This document shows, one piece after another, positions 37,401 through 49,400 of a DNA stretch of 64,000 bases. The notes beneath the pieces were generated by a model, which was not told the origin of the DNA, did not search any database, and worked only from the letters and a program-made list of their open reading frames with translations. Each line of letters begins with the position of its first letter. Within the stretch, counting starts at the first letter, position 1. The position numbers and the translations under genes are program-made. Where the stretch lies: NCBI GenBank assembly GCA_030323885.1, contig CM059196.1, positions 36,682,481-36,746,480 of the forward strand. Reading direction: 5' to 3'. The stretch is from Branchipolynoe longqiensis. Lineage: Eukaryota; Annelida; Polychaeta; Phyllodocida; Polynoidae.

Positions 37401-40400
37401 GTATTTAATCAATCCCAGAAAATGTATCAAAAGTAAACTCGTGTGATTTTGTGTTAAAGTAAAAATGTGAAAATGCACAAAGTGGCACAGTTATGTACAC
37501 ACAATGACTAAATACTTCATTCAAAACAACTAATTTGTACACCAGCAAATCATGAAATAAAGCCATTATACAGCGTTTATATGCAGTAAAAGATAATTCA
37601 GATGGTATTCATGACAGCAAATAATGAAATAAAGCCATTATACAGCTTTTATTTGCAGTAAAAGCTAATTCAGATGGTGTTCATGACAGCAAATCATGAA
37701 ATAAAGCCATTATACAGTGTTTATTTTCAATCAAATCTAATTCAGAGGGTGTTCATGATGGCAAATCATGAAATAAAGCCATTATACAGTGTTTATTTGC
37801 AATAAAAGCTAACTCAGAGGGTGTTCATGGCAACAAATCATGAATAAAGCCATTATACAGCATTTATGTCCAGTAAAAGCTAATTCAGAGGGTGTTCATG
37901 ACAGCAAATCATGAAATAAAAGACATTATACAGTGTTTATTTGCAATAAAATCTAATTCAGAGGGTGTTCAGGACAGCAAATCATGAAATAGAGCCATTA
38001 TTCAATGTTTATTTGCAAAAAAAGCTAATTCAGAGGGTGTTCATAACAGCAAATTATTAAATAAAGCCATTATAAGTTTATTTGAAGTAAACGCTAATTC
38101 AGAGGGTGTTCATGACAGAAAATCATGAAATAAAGCCAGTATAAAGTGTTTATGTGCAGGAAAAGCTCTCCTAAACGTTAACAGCTACCTTTTTTAAATC
38201 GACGTTATCCTTTGCTTTGTATCAAGCATAGAGTGAGAGAATTAAGTCACCAAGGAGGAATCTAACATTAATGTTCTAGTTTAGACTTACCCAGGAACTC
38301 ATCGGGGACAGGCGGAGACTTGAGAGAGTTAAGTGCTGCCTGATAGTTCATCTGATTCTGCTCATGGTAGGATTCCCATATCGTCGCTAAAATTCAGTTT
38401 TCAGATTTAAAATAAGGCTGTGGATTTCACAAAATATCCAAAACAGTACTACCTGCTTTGAGCGATATTTGTAATGGATAAACAATTTTTCAATGTACGA
38501 ACTGTTATTATCTCATCAAAATGGCATTCTAATGACAGGACACTTGCCATGTAAGCAAAACATTGACCTGGATGTAAAGATATCCTTTGAAAACAGGAAA
38601 TACTTAATGGCAATACTTTTGTTCTTTTCTAATGATGTTTTCTTAACAATCCACGTTGGTAGCAACATCACTGACGGAAATTAATGCATTCAGTTTGTTT
38701 GTTTGTTGTTGTATCTAGCAACACCTATGGTCATATCAGGATGGGGATGCGTCCAGAATGTGAACCAACAATTGATTAGTAATTACCAAATGATGGGTGA
38801 ATACTTGACTTCAGAATGCCCCTACATGCTGGGTCTATAATCGGATGGAAGGGAATCAATTCTAGATAATTGTTCTGGGTTTGAAAACTTTATGCTTCAT
38901 CAGACAATGCAGCTTTAATCAACTAATGTGCACACAAAAAAACAAAGGACTTACATGTGGTGAGTTCCTGGTAGAGCTGCTGGTTGGTGACGATGCGGGT
39001 CATGATGGTTCGCATGGCAGCCCCCATGTCACTGAGTGTATGCAGGAAGGCCACGTACTCCTCAGCATCATTCATCGCCACCAGGAACGTGTCCAGCATG
39101 TCTGCCACAAACGGCAAATAGATCACATTAAACAGAAATCATGGACAAAGAAGATCACCAACAAAGAAGTTCTCAGAAAAATTAAAAATAAGAAACGCTT
39201 GTTTGCCACTATACAGACAAAGAAACTTATTTATTTTGGCCACATCATTCTTCAGAGTTCAATATACCATTGGAAGGGAAGGTGAATGGCAGCAGAGGGA
39301 GACCAAGAGCATCATGGTTTACAAATATTTCACAGTGGACAGGCTTGAATTATTCAGTCTATCAGAACAGCACACCAGCGGGACAAGTGGAGAACCATTG
39401 CATCCAACCCTCGACTAGAGGACGGAACTATTGATTGATTGATTGAAACAGAAATACAGGGTCCACACACATGTGAAGATATGGAATTCAAGGCTATTTC
39501 AAAGCTTTTCAAGGCTGTTTTTTTAATAGGAATTTAAGAATATTTTCATTTGGAGTTCAGGAAAAAAAAAACAATGGCGAATAGCGATTTTGGACTAATT
39601 TAGAGCAATATGGACAGTTTAATGTAAGTCGAGGCTTTTCAAGACTTATGACCCAAAACAGGTTTAAATTCAAGGTTTTTAAAGACTTTGAAATGGGACA
39701 AATGAAGTTCAAGACTTTTCCAGGCCCGTACATATCCTGGAAGTACCAGCAAAGACTGACCATATTTCATTAAATCTGGGTCATGTATTAAAGTTCCAAA
39801 AGGCCAAAACAAACCTAAAACATGGTTGTTCCATAGGCATATTTTGTTAGAATTTTGGGTTGGTGGGTGGGTATTTTGATGATTTCTTTTGCGTGTTTTT
39901 ATTTATTTATTTGATTCAAGAAATTTGGGGAGGTGGTATTTTTTATTTGATGTCGCCGCAGTTGCAGGCACCCCAGCATGGCTGTGGAACATGCTAAAAT
40001 CATGCCAGGTGTGGTCGCTGGCCTAGAAGCAGTCTGCGCAGAGTGACATACATGGGGAAATGCCACAGGTCCTGCACCGGTATACCATGTATTTATTCTT
40101 TGGTTGATTTGCAAACTTTGGAAATATTTGAAGCATAATAATTTGCATGAAGCAAAGTGCAGCCACTATGTTAACTAGGTCATGCCACCGCCTGCCACTA
40201 AGTCTTAACTCTTCTAAAAGGTCAAAGCCATAAAAGAAAGTATGAATAGGCTACATTGTTATGTAAATCAGATATGCAGATAAGATCTCGTTAAACATTT
40301 TAGTTTTGAAATTATGCTTTCATTGATTTATTGCAATTTTTAATATCTATTTAGAGCATTCCACCTTTGCACCTCCACTCCCCCCCCCCACGCGTTTTCC

Positions 40401-43400
40401 TTTTCAACTCCTCATTTATATAGGTTGTAAAAGATCTCATTATATTATTTCAGGTGATATGGCAGGGCAGAAATATTATGCCTCGAGCATCCCTCCTCTT
40501 TGTCATTTTCCCTTTCCTTTCATTCCTTACATATGTGGCCACCAAACTATTTCATTATTGAATGTTGAAACGGCCTCAACAACCACCAAAAGTCATTATT
40601 GTGTAGAGATCAATCATGCTATAAAATATTTCGATTTATGGCATCGGGGGGAATGCAAATGTGCTATTACTAAACAGGTGTATGTGACCAAGCGCATGTA
40701 CGTATATATATATATATATATATAGATTAGTTAGACGAATCTTACCTTGGTATAAATGATGGATAACTATTGTTTTCCCGAGGTATAAGCCTCGGCTAGA
40801 CGTGGGTGAGGGAGAGGTAAGCACATCCGGGTCCAGCAATCTTTACCTACTAATTCAGGATAAAATGATCTCTAATACAAATTTCTAAAAACTAATGTTT
40901 CCTTGGTACAAGCAACAGTCTAGACGTGGTAGGGTGTGGAGGGTGGGCCCTCACCCACGTCTAGCCGAGGCTTATACCTCGGGAAAACAATAGTTATCCA
41001 TCATCTATACCAAGGTAAGATTCGTCTAACTAATCTATTTTACCTCGGTATATAGCCGCAGGCTAGCCGCAGGCTAGGGAGACTTTACGTAATATCATTT
41101 TATCCTGATATTTAATTGTTATCGTTATGTTATTTCTTGTTTATTTTTGTGGTACGGAACATTCTTAAAATCACTGTTTGTGACCAGGCTTATGTTCTCA
41201 CCTTTTTGACCTTTTAATGCTGTAGCAGTCGTTGTGCGACACCACTGGGCTTCTCCAAACGCTTGTTATAATGTCTAGCAAACGATCGTTCGGTCTTCCA
41301 TCCTGCATGCGCTAGTATGCGCTTGTCCGAAATTCCTAGGAGGTGTGCCTTTGACACCATGGCTCCTCTCGTTGAGTGTGATGCATATTTGTCCGTATTC
41401 ACTCCTGCCATCTATAGCACATTAATTGTCCAACGGGCGAGTGTGTCCCTTGAAATGCCCTTGTGTGGCTTAATAAAGCTTATCAATAATTGTCTTGAGT
41501 TTCTAACTCCTTGTGTCTTGGATATATATGTTCTAATCGCAGAAACTACACACAGTTTTGGATTGTCCTTGAATTGTGTTACATCAATTGATGACAAAGG
41601 GTCGCCTATGCGATTAGATTTTAACAATGTTGTTAAATCGAAGGTGGCTTGCCTTCTATCTATTTGCAGTCCATCGAGTGAAAGTGCCACTATAGTTTGG
41701 CCTCGATGACCTGTGACTAACAGTAATAAAAGTGCTAACTTAAACCCTAATTGTTTTATATCTAGAAATCTATTATGTGGCCAATCCTTAAACATTTTGA
41801 AGACCAGTGACACATCCCAAAATCGGTCGTATTTTGGTTTAAGTGGGTTTCGTTCATAAATCCCCCTTAGTACCCAGTGTATTACGTGATGTTTACCCAT
41901 TGTTTCTCCCCCTAACCTGGGAAGAATGATCGATAGAGCACACCTGGCAGCATTAATTGCGCCGTAACCAAGCCCATCTTGTTCTAACACCCTGAAAAAT
42001 CTGCACACTTGGGCAATGGTTGGATTCATCGGTTTAACCTTTTGAATAAGACAGTAAACGCCCCATTTTTTCAAATATGTGGTATACATTTTAACTGTTC
42101 CTTTTCTCCACGCATGCGACACCAACCGTTCTTGTGTAATTTTTTCTAAACCAAATTGTTCTAGGTATTTATTCAGAAAAGGAATGCAAGCAATGGTGTT
42201 GTTGCTACGTTGCCGTGATGTTCCAGAGGGCCTTGGTGAGTTAGATTTCCTTGGGATTTTGGGAATCTTAGGCAGTCTCTGGCTGTCGAGACTATTCCCA
42301 CTAGCCACGGTTGTGTGTCCCATTCGGGGACAATCAGAATGGCGTGGGACCGATCCATCTTTATCTTTCGTGCCACTCTGGTAATGAGATTAAAGGGGGG
42401 GAAAATGTAATAAAATTCATTTTCCCAAATCAGAGAGAAAGCATCTATGTGCCAAGCAAATGGTTCTGGGTGCCATGACACATATTTGGTAATCTTGAAA
42501 TTATTTCTTGATGCAAATAAGTCTACCGTAGGTGACCCCCATTGTTGACAAATTTTGTTGAAAATTTTTGTGTTTAATTTCCATTCTAAGTGATCGTGAA
42601 AGACTCTGCTCTTTTTGTCAGCCAGGACGTTCTGCGAACCTGGGATATGAGATATGGTTAACCATATTTGATGTTGTTGCGCCCAATTCCAAATACTCTG
42701 TGCCAAGTTATTGCATTCTTTTGACTTTGTACCTCCCATATTCCTGACATATGCCATAGCTGTAGTGTTATCTGTCAGAAGTTGAACCGTCTTTTTAGGT
42801 ATTTTAATTAGACTCAAAAGGCCCAAGTAAATCGCTCTTAATTCAAGAACATTAATATGGTCTGATTTTTCGTTATCTAACCATCTACCCCCTGTTGCTA
42901 CATCATTTCGATGAGCTCCCCAACCTTGTAATGAAGCATCGGTAGTAACTACCGTGTTGGGTTGACCCATTCGAATGGGATTGGGAGAGTTATTAATATT
43001 CTCGATCCACCAAAAAATGTCTTTACACCCGTCTTGGGAAATGTTCATTGGTCTTTCGAAGTTACCTTTTGTGCGTGCTAAAGCTCTATTCTTGTCTATT
43101 TCTAGAGACTTGATATGCGCCGCTCCATAAAGAACAGCCGGTGCATACGAGACCATTATACCGATAAGGACGGCGACCTGTCTAATCTTTGGCCTGGATA
43201 TGTCAAGCAGCTGGGAGGCCGTGTCATGAAACTTCTGTAGTTTCTGTTCCGTTAGAGATATGGTCATGGCTTTGGTGTTAATCAGAAAACCTAAGCATTT
43301 TAATTCCCGATTCGGGACGAAAACAGATTTCTTGTCATGAATGTAAAAACCTAAATCTGTTAATAAATCACACAAATCATTAACTGCTGTTTGGCAATTG

Positions 43401-46400
43401 TCAAAGGATTCTGCCATAATAAATGAATCATCTATGTATGGGAACATTGTGTGTCCTATTCTACCCATGACTGCAAAAACAAGTTTTAATAACTTTGTAA
43501 ACAGTCGAGGTGCGCAAGCTAGACCATTAGGCATGCATGTAAATTGGAAGAGGGTACCGTTCCAAATAAATCTCAGAAATTTTCTGTGTTCTTTGCAAAT
43601 GGAGACTGTGTAATACGCATCTCTTAAGTCTACACTGGCGAGCCAGGCTTCCGGCGTAATTAAATCTCTCGCCGTTTCTAATGAGAACATTTTTAAATGT
43701 TTCTATGTAACCGATTCATTTAATTTTGTTAAATCCAAAATCATGCGAATTTCGCCATTTGGTTTCGGCCTAGAAAAAACATTAGAAATAAACTGTCCTT
43801 CTGTGTTTTGTACTCGTTCAATAATTCTCTTTGTCTCAAAAAGAGAAACCTGAAAATCAATTTGTAGTTTTTCTTCTGCGTTAAATTTATATGGGAACGG
43901 AACTCTTTCCTGTTTTGGTATATCTGTGAACGGCATTTGAACCCCTTTAACAATGTCCAAAATTTCGCTATCAGTTGTAATTTTACACCAGTTTTGTAAA
44001 CAGTTCAGGATATTTCCTGCCTTAAATTTGCTTACATATGTTTGTGTCTCTTCAGACACCATGTTGAGGGTAGAAGTCTGTGTTGTCGACTCTACTTGGC
44101 TCCTGGCCGTGGGAACTGGGTGCAAACTCCCTTTTGTACCCGCGGTTGTCGTTCCACCCCGTGGTCTGTCGTTCTCCTCTCCCTCGTCCTCTGGGATTGA
44201 ACCCGAAGGATGGACCTCCTCGTCCTGGCCTGCCTCCTCGGCGGAAGCGAAAATCCGAGCGGGGGCGTCGGAATTTGCTGGGGTTGTCGAACTTTTTACC
44301 CCTGTCCGTGTTCTTAGCGCTTTTAGTGTCTACCGCCACTGCTTTGAAGAGGTGCGCTAGCTGTCCCCAAAACATTTTGGTTTTGTCCAGCGGCTTACCT
44401 AGCACTGGCTTTGGTGGGAGGTAAAGTGTGTATTCTTTACCGTCATTGTCCGTAACTTTCTTAGACCTGGCTACTTCTTTGCCAGCATCTGTGGTCACCG
44501 ACTTATAGACGTTCTCGAAACATCATAAAGTTCGATGCTGCGGTAAGCAGCGCAATGCCTTTATCCATGGTGCGAGCAAGCGACGAGAATTTATTCTCGG
44601 CTTGCATTCTGTTTGCTACCGGAGTTATGGAAGTCAGAGCTCCGAGCACTGCTCTATGGATGGTACACAACGCGTTCTCGTAACGCCGTCTTTCGTCCGA
44701 GAGATGGATACCTGCATCCATTTCTTTGCTGATGGACTCGGGAACGCCTTTGATTCCCGAGATTTGTTCGGTCAGCTTACTGATCACCTCAGCGGGTTTA
44801 AATGTGTGGAAATGTCCTTTTAACGTTTCCCTCATCATGGTTGTGGTACACAACCTCTTTGCTTTCGCCAACGGGCATTTCTTTTTAATTTTTGCCGCTA
44901 TCCGTGCATAGACACCCGCTCTTTCGGTGTCTGAGTCAGACTCCGTCGAGGACGAGTCATCTGAATCATCAGATGATGAGTCCTTCTTCTTCTTTTTGTT
45001 TTTCTTGGTCTTTTTAACCCGCTTCTTGTTGACTTTGGTGAATTCATCACCTGAGCTACTCACGGGTCTTTTGTGCCCTTTGACTTTCAGTTTCGGAACC
45101 TCAAATGCTGATTCTGTTTCATCATCCGAAAAGTCTTCCCAGTCGTCGTCTGGGATAGGAGGAGAGGAAACCCGTGTAACGGGTTGCGTATGTTTGTACT
45201 TCTCCATAAGTCTGACGATCTTGTCCTCTAGGTCCTCGTCTCCGCTATCCTTATCCGAAGGACCAGCTCCTGGCTGTGGGGACGGTGGCCGCATCTGTGG
45301 CGGCAACGAATCGTACCCTGAGGGCACGCGGCCTTCTGCCGCTGCCGGCGGAACTTTGTTGCGCTTGGTGGCCATCGGTTTCTGTAACAAAAAAGTTACT
45401 TAATACCGGTATCGTCTCAACATGGTCACAAAGTGAGCCCCAGGTATAGAGTAACGTGTTTACACCGTTCTGTATACAGGCGTTAAGCTAATGGTATGCC
45501 GTAGGTTTTATCGGTAGTGAAACCAACCATACGGAGGGGCGGCCATTGGCACGCCCGCTCTCTCTGTTTCGTACACTTCTCCCACCCGCAGCATTCTGCG
45601 CTAGCAAGTTGAAGAAAATATTACGAAACTCGGAGGCTCGCCTCAAAAACCGGTCGGGGAGTCTATAAAAGAAACCCAGGATCATCCCCAACAAAACCCT
45701 CTTTTAGGGTTCGGAGGAATTTCCTTAGGAGATGCAACTCGGGTTAACATCTCTGCCTGTCTGTATACAGGTTGCGCTATATCAAGCGGTATCGGTTTCG
45801 GTTCTGTACATAAGTGTTCTAACCTTGTGTTTTTTATAACACCAAAACATGTCCAAATCGGACCTGAGAAAGTTCTAAGCTTTCATAATTGGATGCTAAA
45901 AACCATCCTTAAGAAGTTTATCGCTATTTTGCAATACTTACAGTTGGTTAAAGTGTTGTAGTAGTTAAATCCTGCCGGAGCAGCTCAGCGAACGTCCTCC
46001 CGCCGTGAGCTGCTTATGCTAATTGCTGGACCCGGATGTGCTTACCTCTCCCTAGCCTGCGGCTAGCCTGAGGCTATATACCGAGGTAAAATATATATAT
46101 ATATGTAAGTGCTGGTGGTGCCTGAGTGGGATGTAAATAGACATAGTGGTGCTAGCAGGGCTGGGTGTAACCGCAATCAGGGCCTACCTCCTCCCCCTCT
46201 GCTGGGTAGGATCACCACACTCAGGGTCAAGGTTGGTGGTGGCCAGGGGGGCCACACAGCTTGGTGGTGGTGGGCAGACCACTGGTAGCCATGGGGACCA
46301 GGAATGCTGGATCCCTATTGGTAGGGCCAAGAATGTTTGTTTCCCATTGGGGGAAAGGGGTGGGGTGATACTCTACAATAAACCCATGTTACCATATAAA

Positions 46401-49400
46401 TAATAAACCAGAGGGCTTGACTATCTCTCTTCCTTTACACTTTATACTCTTCCTTTCTCTTTGTACATATTGATTTCACTATAGCCTGCCTACACAACCA
46501 CAGATTCGAGTCCTAGTCCTTACAATGCGTCCTCATTAAAATTTAAAGCCACATAGTCTGATTAAAATATCAAATTTTCAAAACCAAAACAATTATCTAG
46601 GTTTGATTCTACATATCCAACTTAGATACTGGTGCACTTATTAAATTATTTGTTTCCAAATAGAAGGAATATTTACTGAGGCAATTTAATAGTTCAACCT
46701 GTTACTGCAGAAGCCTATGGTATCAGAGTTTTGGTGTGCTTGCCAAAATTAATTTTGCATGGTTACACTTCAAATATGTCAAAAGATAGACATTTAAAAT
46801 AAAAGTTACTTCAAACTAAAGTAAGCTAGGCTAAACGATTAAAATGATATATTCATCTCAGAAAATCAAAACCATCGGACTATGTAACTTTAAGTAGCGG
46901 TATCCCGGTGATCTGCAAACTGAGCCAAGCAACACTTCTATTGCACACGTATAAAGTTGCTTTTCTAATCAGCCGAATGACACTGATGCCATATGAATTC
47001 TATATTATCAATAGTTTTGATTTTATGAGTGTTGAAAAATGGTAATTTGAGTTATTTGCACAAACAGCCAAAATATATGTATTTTCAATCTGCCATATCT
47101 CATTTTTAAGTACAGCTAGAGCCTGGAGAGTTTGCTTGTGATTTTTAATTGATACAAAGTCCATTTCCGGCAAGTTTCATGTCATTTGGTGGGAAAAAAG
47201 TGGGTATACCTATATAGGTTACACTAGAAGACACTAGAATATAGTTCCATAGTGAATCGCAAAATAGCTCACGATGTGTGTGGACAGACCGACTTCAAAT
47301 GGGACTTAGTCTTTGGGTTCGATCCATTTGAAATCATTCCGCTCACCTACTATGACTCTTACAGATGCATGCATGTATGTAAAATCGTATCTTGAAATAA
47401 TAATACAACAGAGTCAATATTGTGTGTACTGAGATGCACACCAGGACAGGAGTTTGTTTTATTTAATGAGGCCTCTAGAGCACATTGAGTTTTATCATCA
47501 GCTACTGGACATCAAACATATTGTCATTCTGACATATTTCTTTGGAGGAAACCTGCTGCCACCACATAGGCTACTCTTTCTGATAAGGAGTAAGGGGTCT
47601 TTTATAGGCACTTTCCCACACCCAGGACAGCACATACCACAGCCTTTGATGAACCAGTTGTGGACCGATGGTTAGAATGGAAAATAGCCCAAACTGCAAA
47701 TGGGTCCACTGAGCAGGATTGATCGGATGATCCACACCGTCACAGGTGGACACTCTACTGCCTGAGCTACGTCCTGCTCCTGTGCACTACGACGACTATG
47801 TACATACCTGGTTTACTATTGTCGCGGAGATGCTGCACCAGCCTAAAGACCAGTTTAGGCATGATTGTCTCCGCAACAGACAGCAAGTCAGGTGGACAAG
47901 TAGGCAGCTGGCAGGTGTGCTCCGGACCGTGACGCATACAAAACCTTCAAAATATAAATAAATTTTAATAATAAATGTTGTGTATATCCATTTCAGTTGC
48001 TACGACTCAGAAACTGTATTGTACATCTATCACAGTTCCTAATATAAACAAGGGATTTTCTCCTCCCTCTTGAAACCAGTCATGTCTCCAATTTGATCAC
48101 TCCAAAATATCTGTTCATCCTATAGACCCCGACAAGGATACACGACAATAATATACACACACAAAAAAAGAGTTTGAAATGACAGTTTGAAGGACAGAAG
48201 AATGCACAGATATTCTGGTGCTTTACCATTGAATGATTGATAGCTTTATAAGTGGTTCTCGAACTCAATATGCTGCTTTACTAGCAGCCCATCCAATTTG
48301 TGAAGAATTAGTGTGACATAATCATTTAAAAGAATATATATTTGTCACTATGCAAGGAGCAATGTCCTGAATTCATTGAAAGCAATTGATGTTATATTCA
48401 GATATATTCAAAAATTAAATCAATTAAGAAAAAGAAAGAAAGAAAGAAAGAAAAAAGTCAACAAATTTGTTTTTAAAGGCACGGAACCCACCCTTCAGGC
48501 TTCATGACATTGATGTCACCGCAGTCGCAGGCACCCCCAGCCTGGCTGCGGAACATGTTAAAATCGTGCCCGGTGTGGTCGCTGGCCTGGAAGCAGTCTG
48601 CGCAAAGTGACATGCATGGGGAGATGCCACAGGTCCTGCATCGGTACGCCACAAAGTTAGCTGTCCACACCAGTCCACAGGTCACGGCGTTGTTGTAGCG
48701 GCACACTGCAAGCACAAGCAGCGCTATTTATATCCCAGCATATTCACTCCGGTGTTTACACAAACTACTAAGTCTGCCAAGTGGTGAGAAACACGGACTG
48801 AGGGAAAATGATTTTAATTAAAGTTGCATAGTCTGATTATTTTGAGTTGCTATCATTTTTCAGAGATATATAATATTAAATTGATTATTATAATTTACCT
48901 TACTTTAGTTTGAAGTAACATTTGTTTTGAATGGCTAACTTTTGATATATTTGAAGTGCAAACATGACAAATTAATTTTAGAAAGCATGCCAAAACTCTG
49001 ACACCCTAAGCTTCTGCACCAACATGTTTCATTAAACTGACTTAGAATGCCCTTTTATGTGACTACAAACGCTTAATAAGTGCAGTAATATCTAAGTTTG
49101 ATAGGTAGAATCAAAATTAGCTAAATGTTTTGGTTTTGTAAATTTCATGCTCTATCGGACTATGCAGCTTCCCCCCCCCCCCGCCCCCCCTTGAAGATTT
49201 ACACCGCCTATCATGGACAAGTCTGAATAGACTTGTTTTCACCATTATACAGTTTGTCGATAGAAATCCAGAGCCTACACTTTTACCAACCCAAGGAATT
49301 TTTAACCTCCCACACCAAATAGACATGGTATGAATAGCTATGTGCACGTCCGCGCGCCACGCGACGGCCGTTTTCTGCCAAATATATGTTCCTGGAAAAA

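Larger units (their letters stand above)
40723..46091 (-). mobile_element. DIRS-type tyrosine-recombinase retrotransposon, nearly complete
   Basis: The 5.37-kb element reads, in minus-strand order: left terminal repeat, gag, RT/RNase H/methyltransferase-like gene, tyrosine recombinase, internal complementary region, right terminal repeat. DIRS elements replicate by reverse transcription and insert as circles through the recombinase, without target duplication. None is seen here. The ends were set from the internal region, where TAATCTA and TTTTACC are joined. It lies in UBR3 intron 3 in the same orientation as the gene. A gag frameshift and one TAG each in RT and recombinase suggest a recently inactivated copy. 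Confidence 0.95.

Noticed and set aside
44052..44498. Separate Arg-Gly-rich cellular gene
   Set aside because: It is the C-terminal part of DIRS gag, in order between gag and RT and inside the element boundaries.
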